Shown: positions 1 through 11,138 of the stretch, piece after piece
Numbering within the stretch: the first letter of the stretch is position 1
How the letters are laid out: every line of letters begins with the position of its first letter
Assembly: GCA_030144725.1 (NCBI GenBank)
Contig: JASKMD010000017.1
Span: 7,677,722-7,741,721 of the forward strand
Origin: Haematococcus lacustris
Lineage: Eukaryota > Chlorophyta > Chlorophyceae > Chlamydomonadales > Haematococcaceae
Reading direction: 5' to 3'
DNA: 64,000 bases
Translations under genes and position numbers: made by a program
Notes under the pieces: model-generated
Database searches by the model: none
What the model was told of the DNA's origin: nothing
What the model saw: the letters and a program-made list of their open reading frames with translations, nothing else

Positions 1-2
1 CA

Positions 3-3000
3 AGCATCGACGCTGAGGTGAACGCACGATGCGTCATCCTAACCCTCAACCAACACCAGTGCGAACAGCTCACCATCATCGCCACGTATTGGCCGTCGGG
101 AAACAACGGGGACGCTCTCTTACTGCAAGGGAAAATGCAAGAACACATACGAACAGCCACTGGCCACCTGCCCGGCTCACTCATCCTTGCGGGAGATATC
201 AACGCCACGATGAAAACAGAGGATCGCTCCGAGCACACCGAATACACGCAAGACAACATGATGAGGGAGTTTGCCACAGAGATGCGCCTGTCCGAAGCCG
301 ACCCCGGCGACCGTGCCTGGACCTACCAGCAACCGCACTGCAACAGCCGCATCGACGCTATTCTAACACGCGACGCAAGACACGGCCCTGAGCATCGCAC
401 GCACGTCGATGCCAACGTCTATCTGAGCGACCACAGGCCACTCACCGCCACACTGAATACAACCCGCCTGGGCATAAACCTGGCAGCCCCACACAAACCA
501 CCGAAGCACAGCCACACCATCCTCACCACCCCCATTACCAATAAGGACAGGGAAGCCTACCGCCTGGCAGTGCAACAACCCAGCTCAGGCGTCCCACAAC
601 TGCATGCAGAACTGACAGCCTTCTTAGCCCCCATATACACAGAGGCTACCCACCACCTGGCCACACTTGACAAGACCAACCCTCAACAACCACAACGTCT
701 GACATCAGTGGCAGGACGCCCGGCCAGGGAAGCTGTAGACACCGCAGCCACCATGCTCACAAACCTCCTGCAAACCTGCAGGACGGCAGCTATAAAGACA
801 TGCAACACTAAGACCCTCACAAGGGGAGGCCAGCACTACCAACGCAGGACCATGTGCAGGATTAGACTGGCCCTGGGCAGAAAGCTTAAGACTGCTAGAG
901 ACCTCAGCCGGAAGGCTAACTCCCGGAAGGAAACCAACGTGCACCCGACAATCGACGATCTCATTCCAGAGACAGATGCGACAAACGGAGAGATAAGGGA
1001 CGCGGTGCAAGCGCGCCAGGGTGAAGACCCAACCGAAAATCACGTGCAGGCCGCGCTAGCCCAACTGACCAATACGTACCGCGACCAAATCCACCAACTA
1101 GACGACGACGACTCCGCACTCGCCATCGCACAAGCTCGTGTCAGAATGCAACAACTGATCAGCACCCAGCCCAAGAAGGCTAACAAACGTATCCTACGCC
1201 CGTCCCGCACCGACCACAAAGGCCTGCAGGCGCTAGCTGATCCTGACACCAAAACCATATGCACCGCCCCCGCCGACCTAAACCGGATAATCACCACCGC
1301 ATACGGGCAGAAGCTGGCGGCCCCGACCCCCAAGACTGGCCACTACACTAACACACAGACACGAAACTACCCGTGGGCTCGCGCAAAAGCAGACGACGCC
1401 TTCTCTATGCACGCTTGCCAAAACATACACTGGCTGCACACAGCCATCATGGACAAGGCAGGCTTCCAGGAATGCATCAGCAGGCTGGCAGGAGGCAAAG
1501 CCCCGGGACCAGACGGCGTGGAAAATGAAATCATCAAGATGCTGCCATGGGAGATGCGGGAAACCATCCACCAGCTCTTCATCATCATGTGGGCAACAGG
1601 CTGCACACCCACCACGTGGAAGACCAGTGACACGTGCCTGCTATACAAGGACAAGGGGCAAGAAACGGACCTCAACTCCTACAGGCCAGTGGGCCTAGCC
1701 AACACCGTTTATAAGCTGTGGACCAACCTCATTACCAAAACACTGTCTGAGTATGCTGAAGCTAATGGGATGCTCAGCAAGAACCAGGCTGGGTTCCGCT
1801 CCCACAGGAACACCACACAACAGCTACAGATGCTTGTCATGGCCCTTGAGGATGCCAAGCTGGCCAAGGCGGATATCTACGCGCTCCTGGTCGACTTCAC
1901 CAGCGCGTTCAACACCACCTGCCAAGACAAACTACTCTGGATCATGCATGACCTAGGCTTCCCCACGGACGCGACCGACGCAGTCAAGGACCTATACACG
2001 GGCGCTACAACGCGCTTTAAAACACCCTACGGCCACACTGACCCGGTATCCGTCAACCGGGGCACCATACAAGGCGACTCTCTCTCGCCCTTCCTATTTC
2101 TCATTTACATCGAACCCCTCCTGCGGTGGCTGCAAGTCGGCGCGAGGGGCTATAAATTCAAATCAGCAACGGCCGACAGCGGGGTACGCGCCACCGTCAG
2201 CAGCATCGACTATGCGGACGACATAGCTATACTTTGCAACACCCTTCGCAACCTCCGATGCCAAGCGGACAAACTCTCGGCCTTCTCGGACTGGGGTCAC
2301 CTCATCATCTCACACAGTAAAACCCTCGCAACAGCGGCGCTCCATCACTCGGTCGAAACCGGCATGTGCAGCAACGCGGCCGAAGCGGACAAGCGGGCCC
2401 GCCAACAACTCCAAACCGTCAGCCTACAAGGGAAACCCGTCACCTACCACCGCCCGACCTCACCCTTCACCTACCTGGGGGTGCTCATCACCATGACGCT
2501 GGACTGGAAACCACAACACACCGCTATGATCACCCAGCTCCGCCAAAAACTCGAGAGACTCAGACGCTCCTTTGCTAGCGCTAGACAGGCCATACACATC
2601 ATCCGCACGGCCATCATACCCAGCCTAGCCTATAGCTTCTGTGCCGTGCCCTGCACCCCAGGGGACCTTGAGCTGTACGACAGGTCCATCAATAAATGCG
2701 TGAAACTTAAACTCAGACTCCCCCTTGGAACGCCCAATGCCATCATCAGAGAAGACGCCGAGAAGCTAGGCATGGGCATCAGCTCCACAGCCCAGGAATA
2801 CCACGCTCGCAATACGACAGCCCTCATACACAGTCTCCAGTCCACAGATGTGGCACACGCCCACATATCGAGGAGCATGCTGCACAAACAAATCACTTGG
2901 CTCAGTACCCAGGCTAGCACACAAGGACACCGCATGCTCACCCTCCTTCACCACACCCTTAGGGCACGGCAGCTAGTCTATGCCTCTATATCCGGATTGT

Positions 3001-6000
3001 CGGCCACGGAAGGGGGGCTACCTCTCTACCATGAGGAATGCCAAACACTCGGCCGCCTCATCACACAGGCCAGCAGCTCTCAAGCACACGATGTCGTCAG
3101 CGCCAGCATCACCTGCCTCAAAAGCCTAGGCATCACGCACGCTTCTGAACTCAGCTGCAAGGGCAACACACACATCATCACCGGTAGCATGCTCACATCG
3201 CGGAACGGGAAAAAGGTCAAGCAGAAGCACATCATTGCTCTCAACAAACTTGCGGCCATGGCGGCCCAACCCTCATGCCCAGACTCGACCAAGACGCGTG
3301 CCATCCGAGACAGCCGCAACACATCACTCGACCTCCCGCCCGACCAGCGCAAAATCACAGCATGGGCCGCGGGCCTCACGGAACTTGCGCCCACACCCGC
3401 AGTGCCAGACACCAAAACTCGCTATATGGATATGAAAGCGTATGCGGTCAAGCACGCAGCTCAACCGGCAACGGCGGACCGGACCGCAGCGGCACCCGCA
3501 GCCCACGAGGCCATTAGGACGAGCTCGCGTCTGCTGAAACGAGAGCAACGAGCAACACAATCGGCCCCTACGAAGCCCACTCCACCCAAGGCGGGCACGA
3601 AACGGAACAATGAGGGCAGACAGACCCAAACTATCCCGCAGGATATAGTGCGCATAGTAGGCCTTGACCTCCCAGGACTCTCCAGCTGGAAGGTGGATAA
3701 AGCCTGCCGTTGTAAACCCAAGAACCTAGGCTGCATACTAGGGGCCATGTACGGCCACCAAGAGGCCATTACCAGCATAGATGGCTGGCAATGGGACGGC
3801 ATCAACAAGGAAAACTACTACAAGGTACATTGGAAGCCCACAGTCATAGACAGATGGGCTTTACCACTATGTGCAGAAGAAGGCTATACACCCACACACA
3901 TAGAGACCATCAGCAGGGAAGAGGCTATGGACGTGTGCACCTGTGAGCTGTACTGGCTACCAAAAGGAGACAGCCCAACGTGCCACAACTGCAAGAGGGT
4001 CTACCACCCAGCCTGCCTTGAGGAAGCCCACCTGTCAGGACACAAGGAACCAGGATACTGGTTGTGCCCTATATGCAAGTTTGGCAGCAATGACTTCAAG
4101 ACTACCATGCGTCAGTCAGCACACTCGGACCTCATACGAGTACACTGGCACCCCACTCTCGAACCGGCGCCGCTCATCACGGCACACCTGGACTACATAG
4201 CAAAGCGCAACGACTACGACGAGGAAAACAGGCAGATACAAGAGGCCAGACATGCGAGGCCCGACACGCACCTGCCGGCCCACACCCGACAGGGACTACC
4301 GGACCCGCACACCTGGCTACCCCGGTGCACCAACCTGCACTCGAAGGCCACCTTCCACACCTACCCCATCAACCCGCAGACGGACATCGTCGGGACGGGC
4401 AATTGCGAAACCTTCCTCCAACTGCACCCCCACATGACCGCCCCCGCGATGAGCCTCAGCACGGGGGAGCCCATTGTGCCACGGCACGACTTAGTGCAAC
4501 ACGTCACGGTCCACGACGAGTCGGGTCGCACAGTTGGCCTTCTGACAAAAGACCAACACCAACATCTACACGCCTGGTTACAACACACAACACACACACG
4601 CAACCTGGCCACAGAGGTAGTGGCCCTACTAAGGAGACAGGACGCACAGAGCAGCCACCACCCCATGAGAGGGGCACAAGACAAAGCCCTTAACACCCTA
4701 CACACCACACGAAGCTTTCCAAGCACCGTGCAAAGATGGGCTGATCCACTCACAGTTAGACAAGAAACCACTACCTACTGGAGCCCTGACATCAATGACA
4801 CGGCCTTTGGGGCACACCACAACTGCCTACTGGTACGCCACACTGGCTTATCCACATGGAACGTACCAGCTGATGATGCAATAGCCCTGAAATGCGTCAA
4901 CCATGCTATACACTCAGCTACTCAAGAGGAGGCCATGGCAACCATCATGCTGATCCCTGGGAAAAAGGGCATCTCCTACCCTAAACACATTGACACCCTA
5001 CGGCGCTACCCTGAGTACTGCCAGCACCTGGCTAGCATACCCCCCACCAAGACCAGATGCCCCAAGCCAGGCAAGCACGCCAAACTCCACATCTACGTCA
5101 TTTGGAATGCAGCAGGACAACAACTCGTCACCAAAGGCAACCCCCAAGGTTGGCTGGCTAGCACTGCCACTGCCCTCCACCCTCAACGAGACACACACCC
5201 AATCCGCAACAGACCAACCAATCAAAGCCAGCCGGCCACACCCGCTAGCGGTCACAAACAACACATGCGCTTGCCGTTGGACAGGGACCTCCCCACCTCG
5301 GGACACCAACGTAGCCATAACCAGCTCACGGAACACTCCACGACACAGCCACGGATGGCCATCACCGAATGGGCCACGATCGCGTACTCGGACGGCAGCT
5401 GCATTAAGACCTCGGGGGCAGCCCCGGCGAGCGTCGGGGCGGGGGTCTATATCCCGGAGAACAACATCCTCATCACAGCCGCCCTGGACGACCCAGAAAG
5501 CAACACCATCAACAAGGCAGAACTCACAGCAATACACGCGGCACTCAAAGCAGGGGCCAAACGCATCGCCACCGACAGCCTTTGCTCCCTCTACCAAATC
5601 CGCAGAGCCCTTGCTAACCCGATGTCGCTCATCACCCACAGACACAACGACATCCTGACAGCCATCGCTACCCTTATCATCAACAGCCCCGTGATAATCC
5701 AATTCTATAAAGTCAGGGCCCACTCGGGCATCATCGGCAACGAAGGCGCCGATGCCCTCGCCAAGCACGCGGCGCTACACCCAGAGCTCGCCAACACCCC
5801 GGCCTACAGCCCAACCACACGGAGAGAGACGAAGAACTGGCTCAGCAACGCAGCCGACGGCGACTCCCACGCCCCATTGCCGGACTGCCGCCAAAGCGTG
5901 CGGGAACACATGCACCGCAAACACAAGTTGGGCCTTGCCAACCAAGACAGTATCTACTACCAAATGTCCCAAGAAATTAAGAAGGTCGCAGCAACAGGAG

Positions 6001-6776
6001 CGGGCGAAAGAGTGATGATCGACACGAACATCCCCACCCACGCGCAACGCACTGCCCTACTCTACCGCACCGGAGGGCTATACAACCAAAAACTAGCTAT
6101 GCGCTGGAAACGGGCGACGGATGACCGATGCCCACTCTGCGGGGAAGCGGATAGTGCCACTCACCTCCTCTCGGGCTGCAGCGAAACACTACCGCTGGTG
6201 CAAGAAAGGCACAATGCGGCGGGCCGCCTCATCACTAAAGCTATAAGCAAGGGAACCCTAGGCGGGTACATCAGCTTCGCGGACACCGGCAGCTGGGAGA
6301 AGGGCGCAAAGGAAAGCCTGGACCTCCCGAGCGACACGCTACACACAACACTCCGAACACTCGGACTGAAACCAGAAGATACTAAACACACCACCAGGCC
6401 GGATATCCTCATGGTGCTCCCTCATAAGAAGGCAAGCAAGGACGGCAAAGACACCAAGCTGGTCAATATCATAGAAATCAAATACTGCTCGGACTCACGG
6501 TGGACGGACCAATTAAACAAGGCACTCACTCAACACACCCACTTAGCCGAGACCATACGCAAGGAAGACCATATGGTCGCTATCATACCTATCCTACTAG
6601 GCATAGGTGGCATAACCTACGAAGCGCACACACGGCAACACCTCTTGGCCCTAGGGATTACACAGGCCAACACTACCAAGTTGCTCAACAAGTTAACTAG
6701 ACACGCTGTGGAGGCAGCCCACTCCATTGCAAAGACAAGCTACAGACTCAGGGCTAACAAAGGGGGGGGAGGGTAG
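3..6776 (+). CDS. retrotransposon polyprotein: APE - RT - PHD-like - RNase H - CCHC - REL (partial 5')
   Basis: The frame is already open at base 3, so the true start is upstream. Residues below are counted from base 18. The C-terminal half of an exonuclease-endonuclease-phosphatase domain spans about 1-150 (GDINAT, SRIDAIL, SDHRPL). The reverse transcriptase spans about 490-760 with APGPDG (about 495), a QGDSLSP block and the catalytic YADD (about 732). A PHD-like finger spans 1307-1355 (paired CxC/CxxC, HxxC, CPIC). RNase H spans about 1790-1918 (YSDGS, KAELTA, TDS, NEGADALAK). A CCHC knuckle lies at 2038-2054 (CX2CX7HX4C). An RPD motif (2127) followed 23 residues on by EIK (2153) fits a PD-(D/E)XK restriction-like nuclease just after the knuckle, as in R2-type elements. 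The protein would nick target DNA and copy its own RNA in the nucleus. The PHD-like finger inside this ORF is unusual. Confidence 0.85.
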   Translation, partial: SIDAEVNARCVILTLNQHQCEQLTIIATYWPSGNNGDALLLQGKMQEHIRTATGHLPGSLILAGDINATMKTEDRSEHTEYTQDNMMREFATEMRLSEADPGDRAWTYQQPHCNSRIDAILTRDARHGPEHRTHVDANVYLSDHRPLTATLNTTRLGINLAAPHKPPKHSHTILTTPITNKDREAYRLAVQQPSSGVPQLHAELTAFLAPIYTEATHHLATLDKTNPQQPQRLTSVAGRPAREAVDTAATMLTNLLQTCRTAAIKTCNTKTLTRGGQHYQRRTMCRIRLALGRKLKTARDLSRKANSRKETNVHPTIDDLIPETDATNGEIRDAVQARQGEDPTENHVQAALAQLTNTYRDQIHQLDDDDSALAIAQARVRMQQLISTQPKKANKRILRPSRTDHKGLQALADPDTKTICTAPADLNRIITTAYGQKLAAPTPKTGHYTNTQTRNYPWARAKADDAFSMHACQNIHWLHTAIMDKAGFQECISRLAGGKAPGPDGVENEIIKMLPWEMRETIHQLFIIMWATGCTPTTWKTSDTCLLYKDKGQETDLNSYRPVGLANTVYKLWTNLITKTLSEYAEANGMLSKNQAGFRSHRNTTQQLQMLVMALEDAKLAKADIYALLVDFTSAFNTTCQDKLLWIMHDLGFPTDATDAVKDLYTGATTRFKTPYGHTDPVSVNRGTIQGDSLSPFLFLIYIEPLLRWLQVGARGYKFKSATADSGVRATVSSIDYADDIAILCNTLRNLRCQADKLSAFSDWGHLIISHSKTLATAALHHSVETGMCSNAAEADKRARQQLQTVSLQGKPVTYHRPTSPFTYLGVLITMTLDWKPQHTAMITQLRQKLERLRRSFASARQAIHIIRTAIIPSLAYSFCAVPCTPGDLELYDRSINKCVKLKLRLPLGTPNAIIREDAEKLGMGISSTAQEYHARNTTALIHSLQSTDVAHAHISRSMLHKQITWLSTQASTQGHRMLTLLHHTLRARQLVYASISGLSATEGGLPLYHEECQTLGRLITQASSSQAHDVVSASITCLKSLGITHASELSCKGNTHIITGSMLTSRNGKKVKQKHIIALNKLAAMAAQPSCPDSTKTRAIRDSRNTSLDLPPDQRKITAWAAGLTELAPTPAVPDTKTRYMDMKAYAVKHAAQPATADRTAAAPAAHEAIRTSSRLLKREQRATQSAPTKPTPPKAGTKRNNEGRQTQTIPQDIVRIVGLDLPGLSSWKVDKACRCKPKNLGCILGAMYGHQEAITSIDGWQWDGINKENYYKVHWKPTVIDRWALPLCAEEGYTPTHIETISREEAMDVCTCELYWLPKGDSPTCHNCKRVYHPACLEEAHLSGHKEPGYWLCPICKFGSNDFKTTMRQSAHSDLIRVHWHPTLEPAPLITAHLDYIAKRNDYDEENRQIQEARHARPDTHLPAHTRQGLPDPHTWLPRCTNLHSKATFHTYPINPQTDIVGTGNCETFLQLHPHMTAPAMSLSTGEPIVPRHDLVQHVTVHDESGRTVGLLTKDQHQHLHAWLQHTTHTRNLATEVVALLRRQDAQSSHHPMRGAQDKALNTLHTTRSFPSTVQRWADPLTVRQETTTYWSPDINDTAFGAHHNCLLVRHTGLSTWNVPADDAIALKCVNHAIHSATQEEAMATIMLIPGKKGISYPKHIDTLRRYPEYCQHLASIPPTKTRCPKPGKHAKLHIYVIWNAAGQQLVTKGNPQGWLASTATALHPQRDTHPIRNRPTNQSQPATPASGHKQHMRLPLDRDLPTSGHQRSHNQLTEHSTTQPRMAITEWATIAYSDGSCIKTSGAAPASVGAGVYIPENNILITAALDDPESNTINKAELTAIHAALKAGAKRIATDSLCSLYQIRRALANPMSLITHRHNDILTAIATLIINSPVIIQFYKVRAHSGIIGNEGADALAKHAALHPELANTPAYSPTTRRETKNWLSNAADGDSHAPLPDCRQSVREHMHRKHKLGLANQDSIYYQMSQEIKKVAATGAGERVMIDTNIPTHAQRTALLYRTGGLYNQKLAMRWKRATDDRCPLCGEADSATHLLSGCSETLPLVQERHNAAGRLITKAISKGTLGGYISFADTGSWEKGAKESLDLPSDTLHTTLRTLGLKPEDTKHTTRPDILMVLPHKKASKDGKDTKLVNIIEIKYCSDSRWTDQLNKALTQHTHLAETIRKEDHMVAIIPILLGIGGITYEAHTRQHLLALGITQANTTKLLNKLTRHAVEAAHSIAKTSYRLRANKGGGG

Positions 6777-6870
6777 GGGGGACGCCTCTTCTTTGGTTGG
6801 ATGGTGGGAGCAGGCCGCGCCCCAGGCGGTAGCTCCTCCCTTAATGCACGCCGGTGAATACCGGAGTAGT

Positions 6871-6889
6871 CTTCTTCTTCTTCTTCTTC
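6871..6889 (+). repeat. CTT microsatellite at retrotransposon 3' end
   Basis: Six tandem CTT units lie about 95 bases after the stop codon. Many non-LTR elements end in a short tandem repeat instead of poly(A), so this is a candidate 3' terminus. Confidence 0.6.
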
Positions 6890-7493
6890 AGTTGCCCCAG
6901 CTGGTGGTGATGGTGGTTGATAGCTACTTTGGGTCGTGCAGCAGGGCACATGCAGCAGGGCTGGCACCTGTGCTGGGGTTGGTGCAATGCGCATTGCAAT
7001 CCTCATCGCACAGGAATCGCTTGACCTGCTCCACCTGCTCTGTTGAAAGCTGCTGACTTCGCTCCATTGCAACGCTGCAACGCATCGCTGCATTGCGACG
7101 CTACAATGTACATCCACGGCTTGCATCCATTTCTTTGGCTGGTCTGGAGTGGTGCCCTGCCCTGCCTGACTTGGCCTCTACGTTGGCCTTGCGCTTGCGG
7201 CCGCTGCCTTGCCCGATCATCCAGTGAGAGCCCAAAATAACCGGGCCGCTTTTTTTGTTATTCAATGTTTTGCACGCGGGCGTGCAAAGTGGCGTGCAAA
7301 CTGTCTCTGTGACTTCGTGTTATTGCCCAGTTATCAACAACTTGAATGTACTCAGTACGGTAGTGGGGACTGGTGCCCTCTCGCAACAAGCACAGTTGTG
7401 AATAGTTCATATCGAAACTAAGGTCGGCATGATGAGTGCAAGACTCTCGACAAAAACCTGCTTGTGGCGCAAGTGTTCCTCGCAAGTTACTCC
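6890..7493. other. intergenic, no gene seen
   Basis: Between the retrotransposon tail and the aldo-keto reductase stop codon I see only short local repeats of a GCATTGC-type word near 6985-7105. There is no coherent exon on either strand and no clear TGTAA signal for the minus-strand gene. Confidence 0.5.
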
Positions 7494-10435
7494 TTACCCT
7501 GCACGCTCAAATGAGTAGATGTCCCCCTGCGGCCCCGCAGACCTGGCGAGAATGTCGGCAATGGCCGACATGTCATCGCCGTCCAGCATCAATGAAAGAG
7601 TCCTTGCATTGTCTTGTATGTGTGTGGTGTTTCGCAAGCCCACGATGGGATGCACAGTGTTGCCGTTGCCTTGTTGCATGACCCAACGCAGTGCAACATT
7701 GGCTACACTGACTTGATGCTTGTCTGCAATGCTACGCAACACGACGAGCAATTCGCGCCACAAGTCCTGCGAGCATCAATCAGCAACAATGGAATTATGG
7801 CAAGGTACGGTTCAGGTACATCAACACAACTACTTGTAAATCAACACAATGCATGCATTCATCATGATGGCAACAGCTTCACCACAGAGCTAACAATGAA
7901 GGCCCTCATGAAGGCCCATGGATGCAGCTGGAGCAAGGCATGGTTGCAGTGTTCCATGTACACACACAGCACCATGACCTCCGCTGCCCAATAGGACATC
8001 AAGGGCCAGCAGGTGTGTTGAGGCACATGGAGGATGTGGTAACCAGCTCTGCAAGCTCAATTATGCCCCTATCAGCACCATCAGCAAGGTGCACGGTTTA
8101 CAAGCTCTTGGCCCCGTCCCCCTCCCACCCTGCCCACCGCCACCTACTAGCCCTCATGCCCTAGCCTTCCTTGGCTGTAGCTGCCCGAGCCCATACAAGG
8201 TGCAGACAGTTGTTGACATTACCGCAGAATGGCTGACTAGCAAAAGGAGTCACAACCGAATCACAAGCGAGACATGTGCCATACCTGTCCCCCAAACTGC
8301 TTTGCGACATTCCAGTACATCTTCAATGAGGAGGTTGACAGGTCCACTGATGGGTAGCGGCGCTGCCCAAATATACCAGTTGTAGGGGGCGCGACATACT
8401 GCAGATACAGCAGAACAGCCAGACACTGTATTACTGATCTGGCCTGTGATCAGCAGGCCGTGCATGTCACTACATGACACCGACAAAGCAGTGGTTGCCG
8501 CCTTTGTGTGGCGAGGAATAAGCCACATGCTATGGCCCAATCACACCTACCTTGTCAGACAAGAGACCGCCCCCCACTGAGCCATATGTTAGCAGCTTAA
8601 GACCACGCTTCTCGCACAGTTGAAGCATGCCATTGAGGGGGCGACGGTCCAGCAGTGAGAATTGGACCTTGGCGCAACAGTGGATACGGCCAAGAGTAAA
8701 CTTGGGCAGTGGGGCTTGATGAGAACACATTGGACTCAAAATGGAATGTGCTAGCAATGCTTACAAACATCTGTAGGCAGACACTAGCCAGGTGGCAACT
8801 TTAGCCAAGTGGCAGGTGGCTAGCTTCTCAAGCTTCTAGCACAAGCTGCAGCACGGCATGCTTTACACACCTGGTTGGCCACCACTGGCACGCCCGCGTC
8901 CAGCAGCTGGGTAAGAGCTTGGCAGTCCATGTTGGTGGTACCCACATGACGAATCAGGCCCTTGGCCTTGCAGTCGGCCAATGCCAGGGCCACCTCTGTC
9001 ATGCCTGGGACTGAGTAGTCCCACCTGACATCACGACAACGCAAAACCATACCACATGACAGGCCAGCATTGCGACACATGCTAACTAGCTACTGTGACT
9101 GTCCACCTTTATCTCCCTGGCTACTCAACTCGCAGCAAGCAAGACCTGCTTGACTCCCTATGCGTTGAGGTTGACAGGCATGAGTGTCCCCGCTCAGTTC
9201 TGCACCCACCAATGCAGTTGCACCAAGTCCAGCTGAGGCACTTGCAGAGCGGCACAGCTTTTGCGCACGGCAGCTTCCACTGCTGATGGAGTGACACGCG
9301 ACTGGAAAATGTTGGGCACGTACTTGGTGAAGATCTGACAGTGGCACCACCATGCGCGGCAATCTGACATGCAGCCATAGAATCAAGGTGAGACATCACT
9401 GAGCCGGATGCACAATGCATTTGCTTGTCTCTCTGCAGCACATGTTGTGCTACCAACACACAGCCAGGCGGCATACATCAGATTGTGCACAAGCACAGTA
9501 GCAGCATTGCTGGCCTGGTGCGAGCCAGGGGCTACATCTCTGTAAGTGGCATGAGCTTTCATAGCAGCTGAACATGCTGACCTGGACTGGAGCTTGGCCA
9601 GACGCATGCCTGCTTGCTTGGAACTCACCCAGGAGCCCTGTTTTGCATGACACCAGGTACAGCACACCCGTTGCACCATTGCTTTGGACATGTTGCATGG
9701 GCCTACCTCATGCTGCATGGTGCTAGAGATTCCAGTCATCAATGCAAGCTTTATATTCTTCTGTGTTACTGATCACATGGCTAGGGTTGCGCTCAGCCGC
9801 TTACTTTCGCTTGGTCCATAGCTGCATCCACAAGAGCAACTCCAATATGTCACATAGTCACAATGCTTCCATCACCTAGCTTGGGCTGCAGCAGACCATG
9901 CTGGAGCCAGTGTGCGAGCTTACATGTCTGCTGTGTCGAAGGTCGTGAAGCCAGCGGAGGCATGAGCACCAAGCTTTGCCTGTAAAGCAGACCATGCGTG
10001 ATGTCAAAGTGGGGACAGGGCAGCAATGACAATACCGTGGAAGACGTGCGAACCTGTAGGTCGTCATACACGTCACGGCCATGACCGCCTGCCGCAAGGG
10101 AGGTTACATCAGTGAGGCAGGGATGTTGTCAGTAACATGCCCTGCTGCACATCTCTCCAAACCTGCTAGTTGCCAGCAACCCTGCAACCAAAAGGAAAGC
10201 TCCTTAGGGTACCAGAAGAATTATCTACACCCATGGATATGCCACGCACGTTAATGATTGGAGCAAAGCGAAAGGCAAGATCATCCTTAAAGGCAGCCGT
10301 CTTGTCCATCGTGCTCGCGGATCGAGCCACACCCTGTCTAGCGCCAACAGCAGAAACTCTTCCTCTCGCCAGTGGCGATGTTTTCCTTAGAAGCATCGGC
10401 AGTGACAGCACTAGTTTTAGGACACAAACGGACAT
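7494..10435 (-). CDS. aldo-keto reductase, 11 exons, organelle-targeted
   Basis: Exons (complement): 10250-10435, 10163-10181, 10054-10088, 9924-9979, 9805-9821, 9707-9768, 9210-9334, 8871-9024, 8551-8667, 8285-8398, 7494-7766. All phases close, giving 385 residues with GT-AG introns, including 17- and 19-base micro-exons. The product is an NAD(P)H-dependent oxidoreductase of the aldo-keto reductase superfamily. The active-site tetrad is visible: Asp in FDTAD, Tyr in YGPSE (reached through the micro-exon), Lys in FTKYVPN and His in LHWWDY. The GCWQLAGGHGRD start of the barrel and NQVQFSLLDRRP are also typical. The first ~45 residues are rich in Arg, Ser, Ala and Val without acidic residues, like a plastid or mitochondrial transit peptide. 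The substrate cannot be told. It shares a 326-base upstream region with the divergent gene at 10762. The 62-base exon 9707-9768 is the least certain. Confidence 0.9.
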
Positions 10436-10761
10436 GAGGCTGGCATGGTGGCATCATAAAGCTATCATGGTTGCGATTTCCTGGGGAGGTGGGTCTCGCT
10501 GATGAGTACACTGGGATGGCTTCCTAAGCATACACATGCTGGCACCAATGTCCATGTGTCCATGGAGCTGGGATGCAACGGAAACGATGTATGAGTGCAG
10601 TAACACAATCGCCTACCGCAAGCCGCCACCGTAGCTGGTCTGTACGTTGCCTGCCCCCTAGCTCCTCTGACTCCTCGCATACGCTGGCAATGGACCTCTC
10701 CATCAAACAAACATCCATGTGAGCGACATGAGTGGACGGTAGAGCATGAGCATGACGTGCG
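10436..10761. promoter_or_regulatory. divergent intergenic region / shared promoter
   Basis: The 326 bases lie between the start codons of the minus-strand aldo-keto reductase and the plus-strand small membrane protein. A shared bidirectional promoter is inferred from position only; no clear TATA box is seen. Confidence 0.4.
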
Positions 10762-11138
10762 ATGGGCGGTGGGCGCGAGAGCAAGCTAGCCGACTGGATT
10801 AGCTTCGCCTTGGGGGCGAATGGAGCCCGAAACATTGCAGCGTGGGCAGTTGCAGGAGTCGCTGGCTGGTGGCTTTGGATTCTGCCGCAGCAGCAGGACC
10901 AGGCGCGCCGCAAGGTGGGTCCATCTTCGTCGTAATTTGTACACCCTGTGGTGCCACCATATGCATGAGCCCTCCTATGCTGGTGCCACTGCTGGCTGCA
11001 TTACAGGCAATAGTAGAAGAGTGGAACGTTAAGTACAGAGAGAGCCCAAATACCTATCCATATGACCGCGTGAAGCCTCCAGCATCTTCTGCCCCAGCAG
11101 AACCCACACAGCAGGCAGCAACTCCTGGAAAAGCATAA
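10762..11138 (+). CDS. small single-span membrane protein, two exons (94 aa)
   Basis: Exons 10762-10914 and 11007-11138 join in phase 0 with a GTGGGT donor and TACAG acceptor. The protein begins MGGGRESKLADWISFALG, has one hydrophobic stretch at about residues 25-42 (AAWAVAGVAGWWLWILP), then a charged segment (RRKAIVEEWNVKYRES) and a Pro/Ala/Ser-rich tail. Size, single helix and tyrosine-rich soluble tail resemble accessory subunits of mitochondrial respiratory complexes or import machinery, but I do not recognise the family. A TGTAA motif at 11402-11406 could be its poly(A) signal. It is divergently arranged with the aldo-keto reductase. Confidence 0.7.

Larger units (their letters stand above)
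1..6889 (+). mobile_element. Dualen-like non-LTR retrotransposon, 5' truncated by window edge
   Basis: One open frame fills this block and is followed by a short 3' tail (6777-6870) ending in a CTT run (6871-6889), which may be the element's terminal microsatellite. The protein combines an N-terminal APE-type endonuclease and a C-terminal restriction-like endonuclease motif around a reverse transcriptase. That combination is the published hallmark of the Dualen/RandI group first described in Chlamydomonas. The open frame has no internal stop, so the copy looks young. No target-site duplication can be tested because the 5' end lies outside the window. Confidence 0.8.

Noticed and set aside
4998..5768. 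256-codon minus-strand frame inside the retrotransposon
   Set aside because: It is antisense to the linker and RNase H region of the element's ORF; no domain similarity.
7209..7421. Short plus-strand frame before the aldo-keto reductase stop
   Set aside because: No family similarity, no splice partners, and it lies in the likely 3' UTR region of the minus-strand gene.
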